DNA of 64,000 bases, taken from the NCBI GenBank assembly GCA_011947345.1, contig JAAVTG010000023.1:248001-312000 (forward strand), given 5' to 3'. The stretch is from Phytophthora quininea (Eukaryota > Oomycota > Peronosporomycetes > Peronosporales > Peronosporaceae). The notes beneath the pieces were generated by a model. It worked only from the letters and a program-made list of their open reading frames with translations. It made no database searches and was not told where the DNA came from. How positions within the stretch are numbered: the first letter of the stretch is position 1; each line of letters opens with the position of its first letter. The position numbers were made by a program, and so were the translations under genes. Shown here in pieces: positions 45,209 through 60,200 of the stretch.

Positions 45209-48200
45209 TTACAGACAATCAAAAGTCTGGATATGCATGCTCGATCCGCTGAAAACATGTCGTTCGACCGGCAGCGAGGTTACGACACAAAGGTTAGTCT
45301 CTGAGTGGTTTGATTCCCCACATTCACGAAACAGCGGACATAAAAACTCGGTTTGGTTGTTTTTCTCCTCCTGTCGAAGAGCTTGACGGATCATGTCTAG
45401 TCCACGAGTTTTGTCCGCTGTTTTGAAGGGTGTCGCTGGGGCTTCGTTCTTATTCAGTACACACGCGCTCGAAATCTGTAAAACCACTGGGATACCCTCA
45501 GGAGAAATTGAAGAGCGTCGACGTAGTCCTTTGGAGTCAAGAACTTGGAGTTGTAAGTGCCCCGTGACTCGTAGTCCTGTGAAGAAAAATCTGTTTTCCT
45601 TTGTCGTTGTTGGGGAACCAGTCGTGGAGGATCCTCGAAGAGCGCGATGACTCGTAAACAGTTCGGGCCACACACCACAGCACCGACATGGTTGCGGAGA
45701 AAATGTTGGTGTACCGCCTCAAAGACGTACTGCATATTCCATAACCATGGCTGTTAGACTTGTGCGTCATCAACCAGTAAAAACAGCACTAAATTACGAA
45801 CCTCGGATCCTCTGAATTTGTCTAGTGGAAGCTTTTGAGGACCTTCCTCCGATTCCAGTAACGATGAAAGAGTCTTGAACCGATTCAGCAAGTGCTGCTG
45901 GAATTGATCGAGACTGCAGGTTTGTGCAGAATCTAATCGGAGAAGCTCAAGCCAGCGACCAGGGACTCGGTTCGCTTTCAGGTCGTCAAGCAGCCGCTCG
46001 ATATACGAATCTAGCGGTAGTCCACGATGAGTTACCTACAGACAATTGACAATTAGCAAGCAGCAGAGGTGACTTAACCACAACATACCATTTCCACCCG
46101 CTTCACATCCCGCAAAAGCGCTTTCCGAATTTGCTCGAGGGCACTCAATTCGTGTTCTATCAGTGCTATGATAGGTTTGCGATATTCAAATCCACTAGAT
46201 TGCCGTTTCTGGGCTGACGCATCTAAGCTTTTTAGCAATGACGAGATTGTTTCCAGTAACTGTCCGACCTCCACCTGTTGCGAAGATATCGCTGGGAGCA
46301 AGTCCTTTGGTAGTGTGTATCCTCGATTAGCAAGCCACGTAGCTAGCTGCATCACAGTTTGTTTAGACCGGTCCCGACGCTGGTTTTGCGGATCCCACAG
46401 GGATGGAGTTTCAAAGGATTGAAGCCCCTTAGCTGTTAGCGGATCTTTCACTAGTGGTCCGCATGATTCGCCGGGCCAAAACCGAGGGATGGCACTGAGA
46501 ATTGATAGCCACGGTAGTGTTGCTACTTTTCAATGGCAAATACAGCCTCTGGGATCGTCATTCGAGCAGCATCCGAAGTGGCATCGTGCAAGATTTCATC
46601 AGGGTTTCTTGGCCATGCATTGACCACCAGGTCGAGGCAACTTTTGATCAATAGCTTGTCTTGGTGGTCAGTAACCTTTGAAGAATAGGTATTATCAATC
46701 AGACTGTGAAGCGATAGTTCATTCCACGTATTATTTCCACAACCACGGCTTGCTGCAGCTCCATCGGCTTTGCGAATGATCAGAGATCGAATAACTGCAC
46801 AAAGCTCAGTGTCGCCAAACTCCACTCTCTGTTTCCACTGCGCAAACGGAAAGTGATCTCGACTGGAAACGATGGCGTGGAAAACTCCAAGCTGTTTGAC
46901 GCGAGCTTCTTCGTATTCGTTCAATACCGGCCGAGCTGACGATGCTAACGAAGTTGAAACAGTACTGGAGAACGAAAACCTCTCGAGCTCGTGCTTGAGA
47001 ATAGCAAACGTGTGGTGCAAGCACCGCTTCAAGGAGAGAAAGCTTGTCCCCCATTCCCTTTGTGTGCCAATACGGCCTATTCTAAGGGATTGGAGAGGAT
47101 CGTTCAACTGTGAGGTTCCCTTTGACAGCGAGATCCACAGTCGAAAGTCGGAATGAGTCTGTCCATCCTCCAGCGATTCGTATATATTGTCCAGCTGCCT
47201 AAGACGGCCAGGGAATGCATGGAGATTTGGAAGTACAACCCAGTAGCCTTTCCCCATTGCTACACGCAAAAGCTAGCAAATTCAACCTCGTTAGCCTGCA
47301 AAAGCTGGACGGTGTCTGTGGGGTCCATGGTAGTTCCAGCTCGTTTGGAAACATCAACGACCGCGTCAACGAAATCAATTTCTGGTCGACAAAACACAAT
47401 CAATGGCGCTTTGGAGCTTGAAAATGATCTCCACAAGTAAAACAAGTCGCGATGACGATCAGGGGCCTGTGAAAATGAGGCATAAGACGCAGCAGTCACA
47501 ACAGTATGGAGTGCTGGTTTGTTTCTGTCTGGAGTCGCGAAACTTGCGCGTCTTGATGTCGCATACACTGTGTTAAGATGCTGTAGCTCCTGGGTGGCAA
47601 ATTCTTCGATTTCATAAAGGAAACGATACTGGTGGATCGCACTGGCAAGACACATCCGAGTAAAATTATCAAGAGCTATCGGCGGCTCCCAATCACACGA
47701 ACTACTCGTGCCGAGATCAACTAGAGCTTTCCAAGCGAGATGCCCCACTTCGGTGTTTTCCATACGTAAGATAAATTGTTGGAGCGCATTAGAACCTTCA
47801 GCTATATAACACACAGCAGACCACGTATCAGCTTTCATACCTGCAGGACGGAGAGCTAGCAAACGCTTTGAGGGCCGGCACGCATCCGAAACGCTAGAAT
47901 TTCCTTTACAATGAATAAAGGCTAATAGATGAATTAACAACTCCATATTCCGATTTTCCAGACGGCCAGATGTCGAGTCTTCGTTTGGTCCCGAACGTGA
48001 TTGCTCATATTTCACGTGGTCTTCTTGCGTGCGGCGTTCGCATATTCGAGAAGCCAAAATAAATCGAAACAACAGGCGATCCTCATCATCAAGATTCATG
48101 GTAACATATTGCTGGAAAGTGCTCGTAAAGCATGCCATTGTATCTTCCAAATGAGAATCGTTTCTATTGCTGCCTTCCCAGCACGAGATAATAAACGCCA

Positions 48201-51200
48201 CACCCATTCCAGTGAGAATGAGTTTAATTGACAGCAATTGTTAATCAAGAGGCTGGACTCACGCCACGCCAAGATGGCATCGATGCATCTTTTGCAACAT
48301 CAATGTAGCTCACAAGACTATCCAATGCGTCTGTACTTTCGTCACCACTTCTGCCTTTGTATTCTCCAGCGTAGTAACAGAACTTCGATTTGCTACGATG
48401 CGCAGCGCTTTGGCATTCTCTGCGTAGACTTGCTCAACACTTTCTGTGCTGAAAAATTCCAACAATTCATCTTCCAAGCCTTCGATTTGTTCGTCACATA
48501 TCACCTTTTCTTGTAGAAGGGCCTAATTTCGGTCAGCTCACGAAGACGTCCTTGAGACTCCAACAGCTTTTGCAAAGCTTGGGTTTCCACGAATGGAGCA
48601 CTCAACTCAAAGCGAATAATAGTGAGTTGGCTTGCATACCTGAATATCCACTCTGGAATATCCTCAGCATCCGTATAAACGAAGTAGATTCTTTTGCAAG
48701 CATCACTGCCGAACTCAAAAATCGGTGCTGCAAGTGTGGATGTACTAACTCTGGAGAGCAATGAATCCGCTGAAGCTACTTCGTTATTGTCATCCGTGGG
48801 TATGCACCAGCAACGGTAGCCTCCACTCTCGCGAGCATTTGAAGGTAAATCCTGATTGATTGTATCAAACTGGGCTCGCCGACTGGAACCAACAAATGAC
48901 TGCAACTCGGCCATACGCTCTTCGCAAAGATCAGTAATGATTACTGTAGCCTCTTGCTTGATGCCATTTTCAATGGCTTTCCAAAGATCGGCCGCTGTGG
49001 TAGAGTAACCACCACGGATAACGTTAAGTTTGCTAGATTTGTGATGCTTTTGCAGCCATTCCATACCCACGCCGTACGGATCAACGAACAGAGGCATCTG
49101 AAAGCACTGTAATGCCATGATGGCGTTTTCAGTTGCACTCTCATCATCAAGAGAGATGCCATTTATACTCAGCTTAGCAATGTCAGTTTGTCTTATTCGA
49201 AAAACCGTCTGCAGCGGTAGGCGCTTAGGAGAAGGTGTTATCGAGGTAGTCTTCATCTTGTCTTTCCAAATCTCATAGAGCTCACAACGTGCCGAATGGT
49301 TCAAATATGACGCATAGGCGATGACCGCGGTTGCAAAAAGTAAATCACCTTTCCAATGCTTTGAAAACTCCGTATAGAACCTGTGCTTGTACTTCCATTT
49401 TTCACGGGTGCTCGAAAGAACTTTCCACGCTGCATTTGTTAGATGCAATAGTGCGGTTGTATCTTGCAGTTTTTCGTCCACTCGTTGCCGTTCCAACTCT
49501 GACAATTCTCTCAATTGCGTTGTGTGTTCAGCCGAGGCAGCTTGAGAATAAATCTCAAGCTTACTTTTTACCACCTGTTCCTCTGCTTCTTTCAGTAATA
49601 TCTGTTCATGGCGCAGCTGAAGCAGTTTTGGTTCGGCAAGAACAAAATCGCGAGCAAATATCATACACTTTTGAGTCCATTCGCACAACACCCCGGCAAG
49701 CACATGAATTGACGTGAAGAGGCTCGAATCAAAATCAGGGGATGTGCAGACTGGAAGCAACGAGCCAACCATTTTCTCGGTTACACGGCTCGGGACATCA
49801 AATGTGACCAGAGTTTCCCAGAATGCTGGCGTTTGCAATCCCGCGGCAACATTATCCCAATAGTTCATGATGATTTCTTCAGGATCCATTTCATCTCGGC
49901 CTTCAATGGGCTGAATTTCGAGGATAACTCCGAGGCATTCTGCAAGCTGGTATATAGACGATGGAACCTGCTTTAGAGAAACGAATTCTTTGATAAGCTT
50001 GAGTCTGTTCACTGCTTCTGCATTGACTACGAGTTCAATGGTTTCTACTTGTTCTGTACTCGAGGTTTCCTCGGATGCTTTTTCTTCTTCCTCGTCCGCT
50101 TTGAGCTCATGTTCATCTGTATTGTTAATAACGACAGCCTCATGGAATTTCCACAAGGACGCATTCAGATTTTCGAATTCCAATTGAGAATCCTTTATCA
50201 AGTCGTCGTATTCTTTTGTAATATTGTCGACCCGTTCACGTTGACTAGTCACTAAGACTGTCGCCAATTCAAGACCTTTCGTTACCTTGTCGGTTGTCAT
50301 TTTCTCTCGTTCCAAAGTGCCTGACATTCGCCGTCTATATTCCGTTTTTGCTGTGCTTCAGGTAGCAACAACTCGGCTTGAACTTGTTCACTTTTTAAGA
50401 TTTCCTCAGTTTCGTCGATAAATTGCATTCCTGCAGTAAATCGTGCCAGGTTCAACGAGACGGTGGCCTCAAGCTGTGGGTAGTGACTTCGAAATAGACC
50501 AATGTGATCAACAAGCATACTTGGATCCGCCGGTAGAGATCTTCCAGAATAATTGATGCCCTGTAGATCTGCTTTGAATTCAAAGGTGCGAGTGGCTTCA
50601 TATAATTGAACCGCGGCTTCAGCTATCTGTTCTCCACAAGCTTGGTCCATTGTGGCGTTGGATTGGGTCAGACATTTTCGAGCCACACTCACCAAAGCAT
50701 CAGATGACCATTCCCCAAAGTAATTCACGGCGCTGTTTCTCAAGATGTGGGGGTATCGCCAGAGAATTGGTGCCCAACTCACCCCAGTGTGAATACGTGG
50801 TGGAGACAATATTAATACTAACTGGAGTTTTAGTCTTACGTGACAGAAGAAATAGTCCATAATCGCATCTTAGAACGAAGAGGGCGTACAGCTGGATAAC
50901 CATCGACAACTCTTTGCGCTTCTTCTTGTAGAATCCCAAGCACTTCTTCATCTAAATCATCATGCGCAATTATATCTGACGACAATCGATGGCCCCCAAG
51001 AAATTGATCAATAATTCGATAAGGAGTTTCTTCTGGGTCGAGATACTCGTCTTTAACGACAAAAACGAGTGAGGAATCACGATTCCGGACGCTCTGAAGC
51101 ATTGCAGCACGCAAGATGGTATTCCATTTTTCTGTAATGCGGGTATTCCCCTTCTGCTCCATTTTTGTCGAGATTCGTTGCCTGCAATCGTCACATCAAC

Positions 51201-54200
51201 TTGTCGGGCAGGTATTGATGGAATGTTGTAGACACGAAAGGAGTTTTTGTTCATAAAGCACGCCAGCCTTGTTATTGTGACTGTCTTTCTTCCACGTGCT
51301 CCCAATAACAGAATCGCTTTTCTACCCATTCGCAACAGGCGACTGACTCGTAATACATGCTTAATAACGTAGGAGCATAGTATAATTTCAAGGGACTCAG
51401 CCTTACTCGAACCGTCAAGTCCGTCCCGACACATTGCCAGCATACTTCTTTCAACAGCAGCCTCTAACTTTGGCATTTCTGTAACCTCATGATATCCGTC
51501 GCGATAGACTCCCAACATACCGGTCTCGTCAACAAAAGAAAAATGTAGCTGGTTAGCAACCCAATTTTGTGTGACCGCTGAATTCTGTATCCCTGCGCTC
51601 TCCAAGCTTGCAGGAAAGAATGAATCATCTATCCCGAAGCTCGATAACGCAATATCTAAAACACGACGGTGGAAAGCGGCAGATTCGCTTGACTCCATGA
51701 GACTGTCTCCAAACACCCTTGCGCTTTCATGACACCAGAGTCGAGCCAAAGCCGGTTTCTCAGAAAGTAACATTGGAGGACAAACGTCGCAGCAAATATT
51801 TTTCACAACCTGGAATAGTTGAGCTGTGCGATAGTTGTAGTGTATCTTGAGTGAGTTGAGCAGCGTTTCTCGTGGAAGAATGCTGAAATCGCTGCTCGAC
51901 GTCAGTACTCGATATAACTTTACACTTGCTTTGATAATAATCAAGCGTACTTGGTCGGCTTCTTTTAACATTGAAGATGATGCTGCTGAATTAGAGATCG
52001 GAAGCTTTGTATCACCTGATCCAACGGACGATGCAGGACGATCCGTAGATAATGCAGGCGACGGAATTTTTCGCAAATGCTGGAGAGGTCTGCATCTGTG
52101 AAAGGTTGAAGAGCGACAGGAACGAACCTGTTCATTACGCGGACTAAGTCGGGCTTGTAAACAGGACTCGACTCCGTAATCAGTGTTTGAATTTGAACCG
52201 TCACGAACGGTAAAATATTACTGCAGGAGGTCAACTCATTTGTGTTGGGATCCACAACTGTGCCATATTCAGCTAGCATGCGAAATAATTCAAGAGCGGA
52301 GTCCATTTGACGGGTAGAGTCCAAGCAATGTAAGTCGTCGACGAATACGTAGATTGGCCGCGTCTTGTGTTCGGATGTACGAGTTGAAGCACCATTCAAG
52401 GGAGACGTAGACACCTCATCCTGACATGTAAATTCAGGTGCAGGTCCACTCCTTCCCTGGTGTTGTCGTTGAATTCTTATACGCTGGAGTGTTGTTTCAA
52501 AATACACCAACACATCACTTGCTTTCGTGTGAAAACCAACGTAAACGTCGTCAATCCCGGTCTCCTCCAACACCGTCGTCTCAGTTAAAACGGTCGATTC
52601 GGAGCCACTTGATTCAACTGAGGGGTAAGTGGTTCTTGGGCTTGCAATTTTGGAGCTGCTGCGTTTAAAAGCATCCAGGCTGAACCACATACTGTTTTTC
52701 CACAGTCTCGAGGGCCGATAATTGCGGTCGGGTAATTTGCTAGAAGCAGGAGGTTCGTTAAACAAATTGCCGCAGCAGAAGTACTTGTAGCAATAAACAA
52801 TCGATTTAGGCGCCCTCCAATACCAAGGTCTGCTTTCGGCGCATGACCACCTGGTATATTCGATGCAGGTAGTGCTTCTGATAGTGACCCTAATCTCAGT
52901 TTTGCCCAGCAATTGTAATACTCCGGCCAGGGTAGCCATTTCGAGCCAAAATCAACAGAGAACCCGTAATCATAAATCGTTTGACCGCCCGTTGTTGAGC
53001 CTGCTGTGACATTGGTGGTACTTGCTGCTAAAACGCCATTCGGGAAGTATAAAGTGATCACGCGCTTTAAAGTCGACTGGCCACTCCTTGGACCCCGAAG
53101 GATTAGATCGTACAGATATACGTGAAATTTTTGTCGTTCGAGATCGCTTGTGGTGTTTCCTACACCCCAGACAACTGCCTGTAGGAAAAGACAGTGCATC
53201 GCAGTTGATCGCTGCTTGTCACTTGTTAAACCAGTAAACTTTTTCCAGGATTGACTCAGGGAGCTGTGGAATAGCGCTAGCATCCACTGTACACGATTCG
53301 TTCGCTGATGAAAATCCCCGTACTTTTGAAAGTTTGCGCTGACAAAAGCCAATAAACTCGGCACAGTCTCCGCTACTAATGTGTCCAACACTGTGAAAAT
53401 TGGATCAGCAAACAATTCAAACTCATTCTTCTTGGATGCCTTCCAAGCTCGGTAGAGCTGTTCCCAACCATTGGTATCATCAGCAACAACTTCATTGAGG
53501 TGGACGTTTCCAACACGAGAGACAAATGATGGGGAAGCGTTTGCAAGTGAAGTACTTTCGAGCAGTATCTGTACAAACGGAGGGATGAATAACTTCTTCC
53601 CAGAAGCAAGCTGCAAACCACTTGAGGATCCAGTCACTATACCACGTAGCTCTTCAACAGCATATACTAGCTGTTCGCTCCACGTAGTATAGAGATCGCC
53701 ATCAAACACAAGCCACGTATGTATGCCCTCCGTTTTGTAGCAACGCTTCGCCTCGCAAATAAGCTTCGACAGCAGCATGTGAGAGTGATCTTCACACTCC
53801 AAGTCACATATCTGGCCAACACGAAGCGCACGGGGACATATTACAACGCATTTTGTCGGTGCCAGAAGTGCAGCGTCCATAGAATTATCAACGTCGTAAA
53901 AGTTGTTTGTCCGGACATTGTTTCGCCGTTCTTCAATTCGTTTTTGAGCTACATGGGTGACCGCCCGTGAAAGCGCTGCGTAAAGATTTGTTTTGCCTGT
54001 CTGGATATCACCGGATAGCACCGCAACACGATAGTTTCTCATCGTTTCAAATAGTTGCAGCGCCTTTTGCCCAAACTCGACTCCAAAGCGCTTCCAAGCG
54101 TTTTCGTATACGCGAATATAACTTTCAATGTCATCTTCAACAGTTTGTTGGGCCCTCATCCCACCACGCGCCATTGAATTCCCCGAGACACCCATCGTAC

Positions 54201-57200
54201 ACTACTCGAGCCCTTTAGATCTTTCGTCAACATCTCTGCGCTACAGTCACGAATTATAGCGTCAAGCAAGTAAAGGTTTTCCGCCGGAACCATGGAGCCG
54301 ATATTCTCTCGAAGTGCCGCACAAACGTGCCGCTCTTCGTCAGATTTGGCATTAGTCTCGGGCACTGCAGCGGTTCGGTGAAGCTCACTTGGTGAAGACT
54401 CGTCTTCTCTTCAGTGTCAGGTGGTATGAATGAGCCTTTCCGGTTACTTTGTCGACGCTCTTTTTCTAAATTATTCAATTCTGTTGCTCGCCGTGCGATG
54501 CTGTTAATTTGGCGCAGATTTAATAATTGCAGCACAAACACGTTACTTGCGCTGGATGGTTTAGATGGATTAAGCACAAGCTCAAACCCGCGACAACACG
54601 CAATCAAGACGGCAACGACAAGCTTAGCTAACACTCCAGCGTGCGCGAAATTCCCGCTCTGAAGCGCAAACTCAGCTAAAATGTCCATGCCGGGTGTTTG
54701 AATCATGACAGTGCGAAAGAAGTATCGTGCATCCTGCAGTAGACCAACTTTTGAATAGAATTGCTTGTGCGTTGTCAGCTCCAGCAAGAACAGTCCACCT
54801 CTTCGAAGTCGAACTTTTCTCCTGCTAGAAAGCACTGGGTCTTCATAGCAGCAAGATTGGTCATTACATGGGCGCACAGCATAGTAACCATTGATGCAGT
54901 CGATGCATTCGCAAGCTGCAAATTGTCGAAGCACAGCCATGCGCCTGACGAAGCTGTAGCCTTCACAAAGTCAAGCATATCATCAAACGAGAGTCTTCTG
55001 CTGGCGCATTGAAATATGACAAATAAACGGCCACACAAATGAGCAAATTGGGCACAGATTGTAGACTTTCCGACCCCTGCTTCACCCTCAAGACAGACAC
55101 CCTTCGCCGTTGTACTCGCTGCCTGTCCGATAGCATAATAGCAGCGAAGTGTCAGCGGCGTCACCAAAATTCCATGCGGTCCGTTGCCGAAATACTCGAA
55201 CCCATACGGCAAATGCGACGAAGTCATCACAGAAACACTAAGGACATTGTCGATGAAGTAATGGCGTGGTTGTGCCATCCAGGTCAAGCTAGGCAAGTTA
55301 TCACCACGATCTACGAGAGCTGTACTTGCATCGCTTTCGTCGACCCAGATCCCACCAATTTCATTGAGCACAGTGTTGCTGACATTGCAAAGTTGTGTCA
55401 ACAAGAGTATCACGTTTGCAAGTGTTGCTCTCGCGTGGGGATATGCAGCAACACGAATTTCTTTGCTGACAGCGTCAATATTGTCTTGTAGCGTGTTCGA
55501 AAGTTCACTCCAAGCCCGTCGTTGGTTAGGATTGCGGTTCGCTTGTTCCGATTCTGTTGTCCAAATGCAGCGAATTGCCACCAACAACGACTGCTCCGGC
55601 CAGATAAGGCACCATTTTCGAAATTCCTTGCGAGCGAGGTCGTTGGAAGCTGCACGAATCGAGGCATGTAAAATAGTTATCATGGAAGACTCCAGTTTCG
55701 GTAACCAGGTCGCCATCGGTGTGTCAGTCGTCACAATTGGGGAACCAAGTGGGAACGGCTCACCTGCAGAGCTCACCAGGGCTGTTATTTCATTGGATGC
55801 ATTGGTTTGAACACCATGGATACCTGGAAAACAGATCGAAAGAGATCTCCAAAGTTTTTCAGCGGTGGGCGTCTTCGTAAGGGATAGTGCAGTCACCAAT
55901 TCAGCGTCAGAAAGGAAGTAAAATCGTCCAAAACTTAATCGTTTTGCCTCCAGACCAATTCGAATGTCACTCTTGATTGTTTCCAATACCGCGAGGCATT
56001 GTTCCATGTTGGCAATAAGGGCTGTGGCAGGAGATTCTGAACCACCATCTTGGCGGTCGGATATAGCATTACGTACACGCAGTTCTTTGCAAGGAGGGTG
56101 ATGCCGGAGGGCAATATGGAAAGATCGGTACAGTTGAGCAGCACTACTGAAGAGGATCGCTTCTTTCGAGTCCATTCCGACAATGCCCGCCGCAAAAAAT
56201 GGTGTCAGTTTTCGCCATAAATTCTCATTGGTCTTTAGCAGCTCAATAATTTGACCAATTTCAGATACAAACGTTTGTAATAAGGCAATGTCCCTCACAA
56301 ATGGACCAGCATGGAACATACCTGACAATGCTCGAAGACGCAGTAAATGATCTTCTACAAGAGCAAGTACACTTTCGGCACACGATTTCTCAAGCGCTAT
56401 GTCCCAATCTTCGCTATTCTCATCGTTCGATACTATGAAGGTCGATAAGTCACCAGTTGAGACAAAGGAATGTCGTGATGGAACAAACCGGAAATACTTT
56501 TGCTCCCATTCACCATTCATTTCGACGAGAACTCTTTCGATGTGTTGCTCTTGGATTGCATTCGAACTAATCTCCACCACGTCATTCACAAGCTCAAACG
56601 CCCCGTTTTCAAGTAGTTTTAATAACGTAACAGGCTCGTCAGAACTAAAATCCAGCCCAATTAACTCTGATACCTCCTTCATGTGTCGTTCTTTCATCGC
56701 AGGGTTTTGTATAGCGACGATAAGCCGAACGTTTTCACGAAAGTCTGTCATCTGCTTTCTCACAGTCTCAGCCGTGATGGCAGCAGCAGCAGAATTGAGT
56801 AGAAGAACACTTGATACATTTGCAACAGTCGTAAGCATTTGTTGTAGCGCTTGTAAACCTTCCTTTCCTGGCAGCTCGAATACATTGCCGCGCAGCCAAC
56901 GCGAGTTCATCTCACGAAACTCTCTTATAGTTTTCCATAGCTGCTCATATGGCGCCATCTCCTCGGCGATATCATCCAACTTGCCAAAATCCGTGGGCTT
57001 CCATTGTAGTTTCTGTTCTTCTTTGGAGATTGTGTCCATCGCTTGTCGAAAGATGAACAAGTTATCCTTCATTTTCGCTAGCTGAACGACATAAGTTGCA
57101 GCATGCCGCAGGTCCCCTTTTTGCGAAGCCTTTAATTTCCGCCTCAAACTCCTCGAGTTCAGCTTGAAAGCGGGACCTTTTAGCAATAAACATTGTTTCA

Positions 57201-60200
57201 ATCCGTGCACGCTCGTTAACCAATGCAACCTCAGCTTCCTTCAACAGTTTTTCGATCTGACCGCGCCATTTTACAGTCTTCGCCGTCGAAGATAGCAGCT
57301 CCTGAGATAGTTGAAAGCCATTTGATGCAGTAGGGCTGTTTGCTTCGGCTTCATGACCGGTAGATAGTGTTCCAAGATTATTGTCAAGTTCAATATTGCC
57401 AATGTGCATGTTCTCCCGTTCAAATAACAAAAATCGAAGCCGCTGCTTAATGACATTTCCCTATCTTGGAGTTCGTCAAGCTTGACGGCCTTCAGAGAAT
57501 GTACAAATGCCTCTGCATCCACCAGTTCATACAAATCCAACGGCTTCTTGGCTAACCGAGCTGCAATTTCTTTGTATTGCTGCCGTAGCTCCGCGTTCAT
57601 ACGGCCTGTTCTCTGCTCGAAAGCTTCCAGTAGGCGGATTGTCCATTCAGCAAGATCCGTGTGTAGTTTTGAATTGACAATGCTACAATCAACAGAAAAT
57701 AGGCCAAGTTGCTGAGAATGCCTGTTATCGATAGCAAGCTGCATTGCAGTCGTCTGAACACGCTCCATTTCAGTTCGATAACTCTCCAGCTCGTTGTTTT
57801 CTTCCAAATGGAAACAATCAACGGAGTTTACGTAACGATGCGTGAGTGCGAAAGTCTCATACTCGATCTGTAATCTCCGTAAATATGTCAGGTTGTCTTC
57901 AATGATCGCTCGAATTCGTATTGTAGCAACGACGATATCGTCTTCTTGGGATACCACATTCCACAAAAACGGCGAGGACGTGTTTGGCAGCAGCAGGCTC
58001 CTCGAACTGCGTCTCGATTCTGCCGAGATTACAAAATAATTTAGGTACGTTGTGAAGAACATTCAACAAACGACTTGGGATATCCACGAGCGGGTTCCGA
58101 AACTGTTAGGCATATCAAGGTTAGATCATGTAAAAAATAGGGTCGTCGCTACTGTAGGAGCAAGAGTACGTATACGTACTTGAATCTGCCCGTCCTGTAA
58201 AATTAACGTTGTGAGCAGACCCGAACGTCGAATGCTGAAGTCGCTGTCTTGGTTTCCATCCTTAATTCCAAACTGCTCGAAGAAGTTTACGTAGGCTTGG
58301 ACAGACTTAATAATCAGTGAGCGGATCTGCAGTGACATGACGGCTGCTACGGTATCGAATAAATGTCGAAGCCTAAAGTTGACAGCCGCCTCCGACGCGT
58401 GGATAGAAAAAGTCTCTGCTTTGATAGCACCCTCGAACATCGTTTTTGTCACCGCATACCACTTCTCCATGATAAATGATTTCATTCTCGCCGAGTATGC
58501 GAGTTGTGCTCGCTCAAACTCGAGAATGCCAATGGGTTCAGTAACAGCGCTGACATCTGCACTCGGAACATCAATCAAAGTGATTGATGATAATAAGTCA
58601 TGCCACATATATCGAAGTGCTCGAATCTGTACATTTGACAATACCAGCAATGACATCAGCTTTGATTGCACCCGCTTTCGACGGATGGCCTTGCTTTGAT
58701 GAGCTCCCATTCGAAACATCTCGTCAACTAGTTTTCCACCTCCATGAGGTGTGTTAGATCGTTTTAAAGCTTTGGAAGATACAGCCATCATTGGCTTCTT
58801 AACGACAAGGGTTTTCATATCTTCAGTACAACCATTCAGACCGTCACTGCTTCCCCACTTCCACTTATCGGGCAGAAGAGCATGCGCAGGTACTCCATAA
58901 GGGATTCCAAGTCGAATTCGTGAAGCCTTCCGCTTTAGTAAATAGTTCAAAATTGCCTTCTTAATGCTTGCGTAATAGATATCAACGAACTCTTGGTGTG
59001 TTGCTTCCACCACACTCTCAACAGATACTCGACGATCGGAGACGCACTTGACGGCTGATGAAAAATTTCTTCTCAACATCACGGGAAATGGGGGCGACGA
59101 AGCACCGGTCAATCAGATCAGAATCGGACAAATACTCAAAATATCGTTTCTCGGATGTTGTTTCAGGTATCAATTCGTTCCGTTCTTCATGACAGTCTCT
59201 TGGCCTCTCAGCGAAAATCAGACCTCCTGTTGATCGTACCGAATGAGAAGCCACTTTCTCCGACATCAAGAATGCTGCAGTCGCCGTAAAATTGGCCCCG
59301 ATTCGATTCGAAGGAACCAAACACGAAATATTTTGATCCGGTTCAACGCAAATCGTGCGACTAAGCCGATCAAACAATTGAGGAGGCATCAGCGCTCCTC
59401 TTTTCCCTGAGGAAGCGCCGAGATGTCATCTTTTTAGTCTGTTCATCACCCACGGTTTCTGCAACAACCACGGCAGCACTGACACGACTAGTCAATGGGC
59501 TTGCCGGGCGTTGATGTCGTTTTTGAAGTTGTGTTGATCGAGGAGATGAACGCGCACCAGCAACGACTGCCAAAGATGTCGATGGAGGGCGTGGATTTGA
59601 CGAACCAAAAGAGAAATCAGGCACATCCTTGGAACGGTCGATAACGGGATTCAGTTGAATAGATGGAGAAAAGTTGATCCCGACAAGAAAGAAAACCTAC
59701 AAAAAGTAAGCGACATTTGTGTTACCCCTTCGACAGTAAAAAGTATTCAACTTACTTCGATTTTTGCACGAGCGGTGTTTGAAGAGCATCTTGAACACGT
59801 AAGTTTCGTTTGACAACGCTCTCACCAGTTCGGATTTCGTATGCAATATTTGGCACAGAATGCTAAAGTCGACAGAGAGCCTTTAGCCACACTGACGATG
59901 CGTTGGACACGGTATTTATCCGTACCGAGTCGCGTGGGGAGAGACGCCGCTGAAGTATGCGATTTTCGCACACAATTACACCGATACCAATGTTGAGCTC
60001 TACCTAATAAATCCATCGAACAATGATGCATCAGAGCAAATAGTCATAAGCAAAAACGAAGTGAAAGAAACCACTCCTACCTTTCCGGATCGGCTCATGG
60101 CGTGGCCCATCTTTTGAATTACCGCTCCAAGCCATTCTTTCGCTCTACTTGTATCGGCAGCATTACAACATGAAGCCATTTCCAAGTAGCTGAAAGCAAA

